From positions 224,842 through 288,841 of the forward strand of contig NZ_JACYXL010000008.1 of NCBI RefSeq assembly GCF_014842995.1: a stretch of 64,000 nt of DNA, read 5' to 3'. Shown here in pieces: positions 1 through 8,154 of the stretch. Within the stretch, counting starts at the first letter, position 1; the number at the start of each line of letters is the position of its first letter. The position numbers and the translations under genes were made by a program. Source of the stretch: Rhodanobacter sp. 7MK24 (GTDB lineage Bacteria > Pseudomonadota > Gammaproteobacteria > Xanthomonadales > Rhodanobacteraceae). The notes under the pieces are model-generated. The model was not told the origin of the DNA and did not search any database. It worked only from the letters and a program-made list of their open reading frames with translations.

Positions 1-1
1 C

Positions 2-160
2 CCGGCCGACTGGCAGTTCGTGGCGCTGGGGCATGCGGTGCATTGCTTCACCGAGGAGGGCGAGAACTCTCCGGGATGCAAATACGACGCGAAAGCCGCG
101 GCGCGTTCGTATCGCCTGATGCGGATATGGCTGGACGAGGCCTTCGCGGGACGGGATTGA
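2..160 (+). CDS. Dienelactone hydrolase family protein, C-terminal fragment
   Basis: The gene enters from the left edge, and only the last 52 residues plus stop are visible. The stretch DWQFVALGHAVHCFT followed by YDAKAAARSY and a terminal LMRIWLDEAF is typical of the C-terminus of dienelactone hydrolase (alpha/beta-hydrolase) proteins, where the His in the GHAVHCFT segment belongs to the catalytic triad. The other two triad residues lie outside the window. The gene ends just before a strong hairpin and converges on the pyruvate dehydrogenase operon. Substrate cannot be inferred; many chromosomal members have no known role. Confidence 0.8.
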   Translation, partial: PADWQFVALGHAVHCFTEEGENSPGCKYDAKAAARSYRLMRIWLDEAFAGRD

Positions 161-165
161 GCACA

Positions 166-200
166 AAGCAAACGGGGCGCCACAGGCGCCCCGTTTGCTT
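166..200. terminator. Bidirectional terminator hairpin between convergent genes
   Basis: A perfect 16-bp inverted repeat (arms 166-181 and 185-200, 3-nt loop ACA, arm core AAACGGGGCGCC) lies between the hydrolase stop at 160 and the E2 stop at 218. It is placed to end transcription from both sides, although neither flank has a long T tract. Confidence 0.75.
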
Positions 201-217
201 CCTATGGCCGCATTGCC

Positions 218-1573
218 TCAGTTCGGCGCGGACAAATCGTCCAGCAGCGCCTTGAGGAAGCGCGCGGCTTCGCCGCCGGTGGCGGCGCGATGGTCGAAGG
301 TGAGGCTGATCGGCATGCGGCGATGCACCTCGATGCCACCCATCACGGCCACCACGTCGTGGCACAGCTTGCCAGCGCCGATGATGGCGACGGTCGGCGG
401 CACCACCACCGGTGTGGCGTAGCGGCCGGCGAACATGCCGAAGTTCGACAGGCTGATGGTGTAGCCCGAGAGCTCCGACGCCGGGATGGAACGGTCTTCC
501 ACCGAGGTGCGCAGGCGCTTGATGGCGGCACGGATGCCGGCGCCGTCCAGCACGTCGGCATTGCGCAGCGCCGGCACGAACAGGCCGTCCTCGGTGTCCA
601 CGGCGATGCCGATGTCCACGTGCGGGTGCAGGGTGCGGGTGAGGTTCTTGCCGTCGAACCACGCGTTGAGCGCCGGCACGGCCTTGCAGGCGGCGACGAT
701 GGCGCGGATCAGGCGTGCGGTGATGTCCTGCTTGCCGATCCAGGCATGCAGGTCGGCGTCGTCGACCAGGGTGGTAGGCACCACGTTGGCGTGGGCTTCG
801 GCCATCACGCGCGCCATGTTGCGGCGGACGCCCTTGAGCTGCTCCGGCTGGCCGCTGGCCTGCACGCTCGGTGGGGCGGTGCGCACGGCCTTGCCGGCCA
901 GCGACACGGCAGTGCGGCTGGGCGCCGCGCCGGGCTCGGGCAGTTCCGGCGCAAGGTGGCGGCCAGCCGAGGCGGGCACGGCGCGCGCCGGGGCGGCGCC
1001 CAGCGCTGCGCTGCCGTTGGCGGCGGCATCCTTCACGTCCTTCATGGTGACCACGCCGTCGGCGCCGGTAGGGCGCACGCGGGCGAGATCGACCTTGAGC
1101 TTCTTTGCCAGCGCGCGCACCGCGGGCACGGCCTTCACGCCGCCGATGCTGGCGGCCTGCTCGACGTGCACGGTGTTGCCGCTGACCATCGCGCCGACCA
1201 CGGTGCCTTCGTCTTCGCGGTCGGCAGTGGCGGCCTTGGCCGGCGCGGGAGCCGGGGCGGGCGTCTCGGCCTTCTTCGGGCCGTGGTGGTGGCCGGTGGA
1301 TTCGGCTTCGGCGCGCTGCTTGGCGTTGGCATCCGGCTCGAAGTCGGCCAGCGCGGCGCCGGTCTCGATGATGTCGCCGGGGGCGCCGTGTAGCTTCTTC
1401 ACCGTGCCGGTGTAGGGCGACGGAACGTCGACCACAGCCTTGGCGGTTTCCATCGAGCACAGCGGCGCGTCGAGCTTGATGTAGTCGCCTTCCTTCACGT
1501 GCCACTCGACGATGGTGGCGTCGGGCAGGCCTTCGCCGAGGTCGGGCAGGTGGAATGTCTTGATGTCGGCCAT
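218..1573 (-). CDS. pdhC: Dihydrolipoamide acyltransferase (E2) of pyruvate dehydrogenase complex
   Basis: This is the 451-aa E2 core subunit, which passes the acyl group from lipoamide to CoA. An N-terminal lipoyl domain (about residues 1-80) carries the lipoylated Lys in METAKAVVDVPS. A linker rich in Ala/Pro follows, then an E3-binding domain (AVRALAKKLKVDLARV ... GVVTMKDV) and the C-terminal catalytic domain. The catalytic motif reads DHRAATGG, where the usual HRxxDG has Asp; here it is Thr. The ATG at 1573 was chosen because the lipoyl domain starts immediately (MADIKTFHLPDLGEG) behind a GGAAG ribosome site; the longer frame upstream is low-complexity repeat translation. It is the last gene of pdhA-pdhB-pdhC, and no lpd (E3) gene is present. 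A branched-chain complex remains possible. Confidence 0.9.
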   Translation of the reverse strand: MADIKTFHLPDLGEGLPDATIVEWHVKEGDYIKLDAPLCSMETAKAVVDVPSPYTGTVKKLHGAPGDIIETGAALADFEPDANAKQRAEAESTGHHHGPKKAETPAPAPAPAKAATADREDEGTVVGAMVSGNTVHVEQAASIGGVKAVPAVRALAKKLKVDLARVRPTGADGVVTMKDVKDAAANGSAALGAAPARAVPASAGRHLAPELPEPGAAPSRTAVSLAGKAVRTAPPSVQASGQPEQLKGVRRNMARVMAEAHANVVPTTLVDDADLHAWIGKQDITARLIRAIVAACKAVPALNAWFDGKNLTRTLHPHVDIGIAVDTEDGLFVPALRNADVLDGAGIRAAIKRLRTSVEDRSIPASELSGYTISLSNFGMFAGRYATPVVVPPTVAIIGAGKLCHDVVAVMGGIEVHRRMPISLTFDHRAATGGEAARFLKALLDDLSAPN

Positions 1574-1599
1574 GAGTGAGCTTCCAAGGTTTGGTTTTT

Positions 1600-1747
1600 C
1601 TCCCTCTCCCCGCCGGGGAGAGGGCCTGGGTGAGGGGTTGGGCCTGCGGTAGCGTGCATTGAAGCCGTGCTTCGTTGCATTTTGTCGCAAGTCGTGGCCC
1701 CTCATCCGCCCCTTTCGGGGCACCTTCTCCCCGGCGGGAAGAAGGGA
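1600..1747. repeat. Inverted pair of REP-like intergenic repeats
   Basis: The 175-bp gap between pdhB and pdhC holds two copies of a GC-rich repeat in opposite orientation: 1600-1637 (CCCTCTCCCCGCCGGGGAG then GAGGG...TGAGGGG) and 1698-1747 (CCCCTCATCC...TCTCCCCGGCGGG). Read through, they could form a large stem-loop inside the operon transcript. Such sequences are scattered between genes in Xanthomonadales. Here they may separate expression of E2 from E1. Confidence 0.65.
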
Positions 1748-1748
1748 A

Positions 1749-2729
1749 TCAGGATGCGGCGAGCGTGCGCTGCACGGCCTCGACCACGCGCTCCACGCTG
1801 GGCAGGTACTTCATTTCCAGGCGGAACAGCGGGATGTGGGTGTCGGGACCGGTGACGCGCTCGACCGGCGCGAGCAGGTCGTACAGGCACTCCTCGGCCA
1901 CGCGCGCGGCGATCTCGGCGCCGAAACCGGCCGTCTTAGGAGCCTCGTGCACGATCACGCAGCGGCCGGTCTTCTGCACCGATTCGGCGATGGTGTCGAA
2001 GTCCAGCGGGGTGAGCGTGGCGACGTCGATGACTTCGGCGCTGATGCCCTGCTTGGCCAGTTCGTCGGCGGCCTCCAGCGTTTCCTTCACCTGCGCGCCC
2101 CAAGTCACCAGGGTCACGTCGGTGCCGTCGCGCAACACGAAGCACACGTCCAACGGCAGCGCCTCGCCGTCGTCGGGCACTTCTTCCTTGTACTGGCGGT
2201 AGATGCGCTTGGGTTCGAGGAAGATCACCGGATCGGGATCGCGGATCGCCGCCAGCAGCAGGCCGTAGGCGCGCGCGGGCGAAGAGGGCAGCACCACGCG
2301 CAGGCCGGGGATGTTGGTGAACAGGTGCTCGTTCGCCTCGGAATGGTGCTCCGGCGCGCGGATGCCGCCGCCCCACGGCGCACGCCACACGGCCGGCACG
2401 GTAAGGCGGCCGCGGGTGCGGTTGCGCATGCGCGCGGCGTGGCAGGCGATCTGCTCCATCATCGGGTAGATGAAGCCTTCAAACTGTGCCTCGGCCACCG
2501 GCTTCATGCCCTGCACGGCCAGGCCCACGGTGACGCCGGCGATGGTGGTCTCGTCCAGCGGCGTGTCGAGCACGCGCAGCTCGCCGAATTTTTCCTGCAG
2601 GCCCTGGGTGGCGCGGAACACGCCGCCGTTGACGCCCACGTCCTCGCCCAGCACCACGACGCTGTCGTCGTGCTTCATCTCGTAGGCGAGCGCCTGGGTG
2701 ACGGCTTCGATAAGGGTGATCTGTGCCAT
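1749..2729 (-). CDS. pdhB: Pyruvate dehydrogenase E1 component, beta subunit
   Basis: This 326-aa protein is the E1 beta chain of a thiamine-diphosphate 2-oxoacid dehydrogenase. It has the transketolase pyrimidine-binding domain (LGEDVGVNGGVFRATQGL; DTPLDETTIAGVTVGLA) followed by the transketolase C-terminal domain (VTLVTWGAQVKETLEAA; IDVATLTPLDFDTI). The length is standard. The gene starts 4 bp after the pdhA stop, so the subunits are co-translated for an alpha2beta2 E1. Sequence style is that of Gram-positive-type PdhB, but E1 beta subunits of pyruvate and branched-chain complexes are hard to separate by eye. Confidence 0.92.
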   Translation of the reverse strand: MAQITLIEAVTQALAYEMKHDDSVVVLGEDVGVNGGVFRATQGLQEKFGELRVLDTPLDETTIAGVTVGLAVQGMKPVAEAQFEGFIYPMMEQIACHAARMRNRTRGRLTVPAVWRAPWGGGIRAPEHHSEANEHLFTNIPGLRVVLPSSPARAYGLLLAAIRDPDPVIFLEPKRIYRQYKEEVPDDGEALPLDVCFVLRDGTDVTLVTWGAQVKETLEAADELAKQGISAEVIDVATLTPLDFDTIAESVQKTGRCVIVHEAPKTAGFGAEIAARVAEECLYDLLAPVERVTGPDTHIPLFRLEMKYLPSVERVVEAVQRTLAAS

Positions 2730-2732
2730 GAC

Positions 2733-3818
2733 TCAGTGGCCCTTGTTTTCGTGCGAGAGGACGAGATCGCGCTGCTTGGCGAGATCGGCGGGGACTTCGG
2801 CGAAGGTGTAGTCGAACATCGCCGTCACCGGCTGCGTCTTGGTCTCGAGGTAGGCATTCACCTCGTTGTCCATCCACTCGTCGCACTCGGCCTTCCAGGC
2901 CTCTTCCTTCTGGTCATCCCACACTTTCTTGGCCACCAGCCAGTTGCGCAGGCGCTTCATCGGCTCCTTCGCCCAGGCGTCTTTCACTTCCTGCTCGCCG
3001 CGGTAGCGGCGGGCATCGTCGGCGGTGGTGTGGTCGCCGAGGCGGTAGGTCACGGCTTCGATCACGCTGCCGCCTTCGCCGTTGCGCGCGCGCTCCAGCG
3101 CGTCTTCCATCGCCTTGCGCACGGCGATGATGTCGTTGCCGTCGACCTGGATGCAGTACAGGCCGGCGGCGATGCCCTTCTGCGCCAGCGTGGGCGCGCC
3201 GGACTGGATCTTGCGCGGCACCGAGATCGCCCACTGGTTGTTGACGATCACCGCCACCATCGGCAGGTTCTGCGCGCCCGCGATGTTGATGGCGCCGTAG
3301 AAGTCGCCCTTGGACGAGCCGCCGTCGCCGATGGTGCACACGGCCACGCGCTTCTCGCCGCGGATCTTGAATGCCAGCGCGGAACCGGCGGCGTGCAGGC
3401 ACTGCGTTGCGATCGGCACGCTCCACGCGAAGTCGTGGCGCGCGGGCTCGTTCTGGTAGTCGTTGCCGCGCTCGTCGCCGCCCCAGTACATGTACACCTC
3501 GCGCGGCTGCACGCCGCGGTACAGCTGCGCGCCGTACTCGCGGTAGCTCACGGCGAGAACGTCTTCCGGCTTCATCGCGCTGCCGATGCCGACGTGCGCG
3601 GCTTCGTGGCCCAGGCAGCTCGCGTAAGTGCCGAGCTTGCCGGTGCGCTGCAGCGCCACCGACTTCGCGTCGAACACGCGGGTGGACAGCATCAGCTTGT
3701 ACAGCTCGACCATGTGGTCGAGGTTCTTGGCGAACTCAGGCAGGTCATCCCGAACCTGCTTGCCCTCGGCGTCGAGGTATTGCAGGTATTCGATTTCGAA
3801 CTTGGCGGCGATGGACAC
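2733..3818 (-). CDS. pdhA: Pyruvate dehydrogenase E1 component, alpha subunit
   Basis: This 361-aa ThDP-binding E1 alpha chain carries the ThDP/Mg motif GDGGSSKGDFYGAIN...NNQWAISVP. The active-site loop segment YRLGDHTTADDARRY is also clear. YWGGDERGNDY and PIATQCLHAAGSALAF resemble Bacillus-type PdhA more than branched-chain E1 alpha. The GTG start at 3818 is preferred: it follows GGGAGC at good spacing and gives the family N-terminus, while the open frame continuing upstream to 4052 overlaps the kynA promoter region. It is first in the pdhA-pdhB-pdhC operon and divergent from kynA. Confidence 0.9.
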   Translation of the reverse strand: MSIAAKFEIEYLQYLDAEGKQVRDDLPEFAKNLDHMVELYKLMLSTRVFDAKSVALQRTGKLGTYASCLGHEAAHVGIGSAMKPEDVLAVSYREYGAQLYRGVQPREVYMYWGGDERGNDYQNEPARHDFAWSVPIATQCLHAAGSALAFKIRGEKRVAVCTIGDGGSSKGDFYGAINIAGAQNLPMVAVIVNNQWAISVPRKIQSGAPTLAQKGIAAGLYCIQVDGNDIIAVRKAMEDALERARNGEGGSVIEAVTYRLGDHTTADDARRYRGEQEVKDAWAKEPMKRLRNWLVAKKVWDDQKEEAWKAECDEWMDNEVNAYLETKTQPVTAMFDYTFAEVPADLAKQRDLVLSHENKGH

Positions 3819-4063
3819 GACGCGCTCCCGTTGGTGACGAATGGGGTGGGGGCGGTGGCCCATCCAGTGGGGCCAGACACGCGAAACTCCCTTGCCGGCG
3901 ACCGCCGTGGCGATCAAAACGGCCGGGAAAAGCCGCATATTGATAGCAGGCGGGCATGTTGCGTCGCAAGGCACGCCGCAGCATGCGGACGGGTACGGGG
4001 TTCGCAAGAAACGGCGGCGACGCCAGCGGTTACCATGGTCGTTTCCGACCATCGCGATCGACC

Positions 4064-4912
4064 ATGACGGACAACCAGCGCGAGCTCGAAACGGGCATCG
4101 AACGCGACCTCTCAGGACGCATGACCTATGCGGGCTACCTGCGGCTGGATACCCTGCTGTCCGCGCAGCGGCCGGTATCCGATCCGCCGTACCACGACGA
4201 GATGCTGTTCATCGTGCAGCACCATGTGTCGGAGCTGTGGCTGAAACTGCTGATCCACGAGCTGCGCGCGGCGATGGAATTCATGCGCGGCGAGCGCATC
4301 GGCCCCGCGCTCAAGGTGCTGGCGCGGGTGAAGCAGATCCAGCGCCAGCTGTTCGAGCAATGGGCGGTGCTGGAGACGATGACGCCGCACGAATACCTCG
4401 CGTTCCGCGATGTGCTGGGGCCGTCGTCCGGTTTCCAGTCGGCGCAGTACCGCACGGTGGAGTTCCTGCTCGGCAACAAGAACGCCGACATGCTCGAGGT
4501 GTTCGCGCACGACGCGGCGATCCAGCAGGGCCTGCGCGACACGCTGCATGCGCCCAGCCTCTACGACGAGGCCTTGCATTGGCTGGCGCGGCACGGCCAT
4601 GCGGTCCCGCGCGATATCCTGGAGCGCGATGTCAGCCAGCCCTGGCAGCGCCACGACGGCTTGCTGCCGGTATTCCGGCGCATCTACGAGGCACCGGAAA
4701 GTTTCTGGAGCGAGTTCCATCTGTGCGAGACGCTGGTGGACATCGAGGAAAGCTTCCAGCTCTGGCGCTTCCGCCACATGAAGGCGGTGGAGCGCATCAT
4801 CGGCCACCGCCGCGGCACGGGCGGCTCTTCCGGCGTAGGCTTCCTCAAGAAGGCGCTGGACCTCACCTTCTTCCCGGAGTTGCTGGGAGTGCGCACAGTG
4901 CTGGGCATCTGA
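4064..4912 (+). CDS. kynA: Tryptophan 2,3-dioxygenase
   Basis: This is a haem dioxygenase that opens the tryptophan indole ring to N-formylkynurenine, the first step of the kynurenine pathway. The 282-aa protein closely follows the X. campestris enzyme. [16 protein letters not shown] and [19 protein letters not shown] hold the substrate-binding region and distal His. [17 protein letters not shown] is the signature segment, and [20 protein letters not shown] near the C-terminus carries the proximal haem His and the substrate-binding loop. The ATG at 4064 begins the conserved region. The rest of the kynurenine pathway is not in the window. Confidence 0.96.
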   Translation: MTDNQRELETGIERDLSGRMTYAGYLRLDTLLSAQRPVSDPPYHDEMLFIVQHHVSELWLKLLIHELRAAMEFMRGERIGPALKVLARVKQIQRQLFEQWAVLETMTPHEYLAFRDVLGPSSGFQSAQYRTVEFLLGNKNADMLEVFAHDAAIQQGLRDTLHAPSLYDEALHWLARHGHAVPRDILERDVSQPWQRHDGLLPVFRRIYEAPESFWSEFHLCETLVDIEESFQLWRFRHMKAVERIIGHRRGTGGSSGVGFLKKALDLTFFPELLGVRTVLGI

Positions 4913-5076
4913 GCCGTGCCAATGGTCGCCGCTGCCTGAGGGTTGACGGCCAAAGCGTGACGCGCCCGGTCCATGGCGGCGCGGATCACTACGCGCGGAC
5001 AATAGCCATCCCCACGGGCTGATGTTTCGATGCGCAACGAAGCACTGGCCGCGTCGCCTGTCGGACACTGGCAGGC

Positions 5077-5712
5077 ATGGACAGCCTAGTCATCAATCCC
5101 AGCGTTCTCTATTTCGGCACGCCAGTGGCGCTGATCACCACCATGCAACCGGATGGTTTGGCCAACATTTCGCCGATGTCATCGGCCTGGGCCCTGGATG
5201 ACCGCGTGGTACTGGGTCTGGGCGGGTGTGGTCAGTGCGTGGCCAACCTGCGGCGCCTGGGCGAGTGTGTGATCAACTTGCCGGACGCGAAGCTTTGGCA
5301 GCGGGTCGAAGCCATCGCCAGCACCACCGGCAGTCATCCCGTACCCGAGCACAAACGTGCAATGGGCTACCGTTTCGAGCCCGACAAGTTCGCCTGTGCC
5401 GGGCTGACTGCCACGCCTTCCCAGACGGTGGCGCCGCCGCGGATCGCCGAATGCCCGCTGCAGCTGGAAGCGCGTGTGGTGGCGATGCATGTTTGCGGCG
5501 ACGATCCGATCGACCCCACGTTGATCGTCGAGACTCGCGTCGAGCGGGTGCATGCGCATGCCGGCATCGTGGTGCCAGGTACACAGCACGTCGATGTCAT
5601 GGCATGGTCGCCGCTGCTGTACGTGTTTCGCCATTATTTCGGCGAGGCGCGACGCCTGGGGCAGACTTTTCGTGCCGGTTCGCCGGAGCCGGCGGGCACG
5701 GGGCTGCCTTGA
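5077..5712 (+). CDS. Flavin reductase-like (FMN-binding split barrel) protein
   Basis: This 211-aa protein has the layout of flavin reductase family / NADH:FMN oxidoreductase-like proteins. A GTPVALITTMQPDGLANISPMSSAWALDDRV start gives the beta-barrel with the conserved N-x-S-P-x-S flavin-contact region, followed by GLGGCGQCVANLRRLGECVINLP. The later part (LEARVV...LIVETRVERVHAHAGIV) completes the barrel. It lies 164 bp downstream of kynA on the same strand, so it could share its transcript, but a functional link to tryptophan breakdown is only conjecture. Exact substrate and partner are unknown. Confidence 0.8.
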   Translation: MDSLVINPSVLYFGTPVALITTMQPDGLANISPMSSAWALDDRVVLGLGGCGQCVANLRRLGECVINLPDAKLWQRVEAIASTTGSHPVPEHKRAMGYRFEPDKFACAGLTATPSQTVAPPRIAECPLQLEARVVAMHVCGDDPIDPTLIVETRVERVHAHAGIVVPGTQHVDVMAWSPLLYVFRHYFGEARRLGQTFRAGSPEPAGTGLP

Positions 5713-5794
5713 TGCCGGTTGACGGCGACAGTTCCGGCAAGTACACGTGTGGCGCTTCCAGGTTTCCGACGAACCATCATCACGAGCAGGCCCC

Positions 5795-7300
5795 ATGACG
5801 ACGACCGACACAACCGCAGCGCAAGCTGTTCCGCAGTTTCCGCAGCTGCTCGGCCATCCGCGTCCGCTGTGGATGCTGTTCATGACCGAGTTCTGGGAGC
5901 GCTTCGCGTTCTACAGCGTGAGCTGGGCGGTGGCACTGTACGTGGTCGCGCAGTTCTACCACGGCGACTCGGCGGGCCAGGGCTGGGCCGGCACGATTTT
6001 CGGCACCTACACGGCACTCATCTTCGGTACGGGCATCTTCGGCGGCTACGTGGCCGACAAGTTGATCGGCTACCAGCGCGCCATCCTGATCGGTGCGCTG
6101 GTGATGGCGGCTGGGCTGTTCACGCTGATGGTGCCGAGCAAGGCGGTGTTCCTGCTCGGCCTGTCGCTGGTCATCGTGGGCGACGGACTGTTCAAACCCA
6201 ACATTTCCTCGATGGTGGGTCAGTTATATGGCCGCGATGATCCACGCCGCGATCGCGGCTTCACCCTGTTCTACATGGGCATCAATGCCGGCGCCTTCGT
6301 CGCTCCGCTGCTCACCGGCTGGATGGCCGGCTATTTCACCGACACGCCAACGCAGCAGAACTACCGCGTGGTATTCCTCGCCGCGGGCGTGGGCATGTTG
6401 CTGAGTCTGGTGTGGTTCTGGTTCGGCCGCCGCCAGCTTGCCGACGTGGGCCGGCCGCTGCCCGGCATGGAAGGTCGTGGCCGCTCGCTGCTGGTGCTGC
6501 TGGGATCGCTGGTGGCCGCGCCGCTGGTATACCTGCTGCTGTCCCGCGTGGGCACCATCGGCCTGCAGTGGATCATCGGTCTGCTGGCAGTGGGCGTCTC
6601 GGCGATGCTGATCAGCGAAGCCATGCGCCACGACCGCATTCAGCTGGACCGCGTGTGGGCCATGCTCATCATCTTCGGCTTCAACGTGCTGTTCTGGATG
6701 TTCTATTACCAGCTCGGCAGCTCGTTCAACTTCCTCGCCGAGAACCTGGTCGACCGCAAGATGTTCGGCTGGATGTTCCCGACGAGCTGGTTCCAGTCGG
6801 TCAGTCCGCTCACCATCATCGTGCTGGCGCCGGTGGTCAGTCTTGTCTGGGCCTGGTTGCAGCGACGGCGCGCGGAGCCGTCGATTCCGCGCAAGTTCGG
6901 CTTCGGCCTGATCTTCAACGGGCTGGGCTTTCTGGTGCTGATGTACGCGCTCAAGAGCCTGATCGACCCACGCGGCATGATTCCGTTCTGGCCGCTGGCG
7001 GCCTGCTACGCGCTGCAGACCGTGGGCGAGCTGTGCCTGTCGCCGATTGGCCTGTCGATGGTGACCAAGCTGGCGCCGCCGCGGCTGGTGGGTCTGGCGA
7101 TGGGTGGCTGGTTCCTTTCCACCGCGGCTGGCGGCAACCTTTCCGGCCTGCTCGCCAGCTACATCGCCGGCCAGAACGGCATGACGGCAGCTTCGGCGCT
7201 GTCGGGGTTCACGTTCGGATTCTGGCTGCTGCTGATTTCAGGTGCGGTGTTGCTGCTGATCGCGCCGCTGCTGAACCGGCTCATGCACGGGGTGAAATAG
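5795..7300 (+). CDS. POT/PTR-family proton-dependent oligopeptide transporter
   Basis: This is an inner-membrane MFS transporter of the POT family (501 aa, about 14 hydrophobic segments) that imports di- and tripeptides with protons. The family hallmarks are present: FMTEFWERFAFYSV (the ExxER-type motif of TM1), LIGYQRAILIGALVMA, and the PTR signature FTLFYMGINAGAFVAPLLTGW. The long TM pair after residue 200 is as expected. The ATG at 5795 follows AGCAGG; in-frame sequence upstream lacks transporter character. It stands alone, converging with the marR gene. Confidence 0.93.
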   Translation: MTTTDTTAAQAVPQFPQLLGHPRPLWMLFMTEFWERFAFYSVSWAVALYVVAQFYHGDSAGQGWAGTIFGTYTALIFGTGIFGGYVADKLIGYQRAILIGALVMAAGLFTLMVPSKAVFLLGLSLVIVGDGLFKPNISSMVGQLYGRDDPRRDRGFTLFYMGINAGAFVAPLLTGWMAGYFTDTPTQQNYRVVFLAAGVGMLLSLVWFWFGRRQLADVGRPLPGMEGRGRSLLVLLGSLVAAPLVYLLLSRVGTIGLQWIIGLLAVGVSAMLISEAMRHDRIQLDRVWAMLIIFGFNVLFWMFYYQLGSSFNFLAENLVDRKMFGWMFPTSWFQSVSPLTIIVLAPVVSLVWAWLQRRRAEPSIPRKFGFGLIFNGLGFLVLMYALKSLIDPRGMIPFWPLAACYALQTVGELCLSPIGLSMVTKLAPPRLVGLAMGGWFLSTAAGGNLSGLLASYIAGQNGMTAASALSGFTFGFWLLLISGAVLLLIAPLLNRLMHGVK

Positions 7301-7321
7301 CGGGCCAAGCATGGCTCCGGT

Positions 7322-7340
7322 CGGGCGGCGTATCCGCCCG
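7322..7340. terminator. Hairpin between POT gene and marR
   Basis: A 7-bp inverted repeat (CGGGCGG / CCGCCCG, 5-nt loop) sits in the convergent gap 22 bp after the transporter stop. There is no T tract, so termination is plausible but not shown. Confidence 0.35.
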
Positions 7341-7424
7341 GCGTGGTCTCGACCAGGTTGCGCCTGTGCCGAGGCGGGTCCCGGCGCGGCGCAAGCCCCG
7401 CCGGGACACAGATAAAGGCGCCCG

Positions 7425-7889
7425 TCAGCTTTTCACCACGTCCTGCGGCATCAGTTTGTCCAAGATCTGCTGCAGCCACGCTTGCTCCTCTGGCGCCAGC
7501 CGTGCCAGTAATTCCCTTTCCCGCTGCCGCGCCATCGGCGCCACCTCGTCGTGGATGCGCCATCCGGTGGCCGTGAGCCCCAGCACCGAACGGCGCTTGT
7601 CGTTGGCGTGGATATGCCGGCGCACGCGGCCGGCGGCGACCAGCCGAGCCAGCGCACGGCTCACCGCCACCTTGTCCATCGCGGTGCGTTCGGCCACTTC
7701 GCGCGCGGAGAGGCCGTCGAAACGCGCCAGTACCGCCATCACCCGCCATTCGGTGACGCTGAGGTCGTGGCGCGCCTGGTAGTCGTCGGCGATCGCCTGG
7801 CTCACCGTGTTGGAGACGATGGATAGCTGGTAGGGCAGGAAGCGTTCCAGCTCCAGTGGAGCATGGTCGGGATGGCGTTTGGCAGGCAC
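7425..7889 (-). CDS. MarR-family transcriptional regulator of homogentisate genes
   Basis: This 154-aa winged-helix repressor has N-terminal dimerisation helices, then the DNA-binding region LSVTEWRVMAVLARFDGLSAREVAERTAMDKVAVSRALARLVAAGRVRR and the wing HANDKRRSVLGLTATG. It starts at GTG 7889 behind AAGGAA. It is divergent from hpd, with a palindrome in between. The genomic pairing and the operator match those of MarR regulators that repress 4-hydroxyphenylpyruvate/homogentisate degradation in other proteobacteria. The ligand is not known from sequence; an aromatic intermediate of the pathway is the natural candidate. Confidence 0.88.
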   Translation of the reverse strand: MPAKRHPDHAPLELERFLPYQLSIVSNTVSQAIADDYQARHDLSVTEWRVMAVLARFDGLSAREVAERTAMDKVAVSRALARLVAAGRVRRHIHANDKRRSVLGLTATGWRIHDEVAPMARQRERELLARLAPEEQAWLQQILDKLMPQDVVKS

Positions 7890-7909
7890 TGGTGCGGTGT
7901 TCCTTGCAA

Positions 7910-7929
7910 ATGGTTTCAGTTGAAACCAT
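7910..7929. promoter_or_regulatory. MarR operator palindrome (ATGGTTTCA-GT-TGAAACCAT)
   Basis: Two perfect 9-bp arms with a 2-bp centre lie 20 bp upstream of the marR start and about 225 bp upstream of hpd. The size and symmetry suit a MarR dimer. The position next to marR predicts autorepression; control of hpd would need the hpd promoter to lie near this site. Confidence 0.8.
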
Positions 7930-8154
7930 GATGGGTGCGCTCATCCATGATCGCGAAAGTCAAATGGGCGGCCATCCATGGCCGCACTCTTCATGAAAAA
8001 CGCGCGCTGGACGTGGCGCGCGGATGGCGTGGGGTGCGTAGCCTTACATTGCTGCAGTTTTCACGAAAAGTACGCTTCGCGTTAGCGCCCCAAGTGCCAA
8101 AAGCATTCGGCGACGCAGCTTGTTCCCCCTATCGTAGCCCGTCGGAGAAATCGC

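Noticed and set aside
1659..4067. Long open frame (about 800 codons) opposite the pdh genes
   Set aside because: It is antisense to clearly functional pdhA/pdhB, is very His/Ala/Arg-rich, has no family resemblance, and arises from high GC at third positions.
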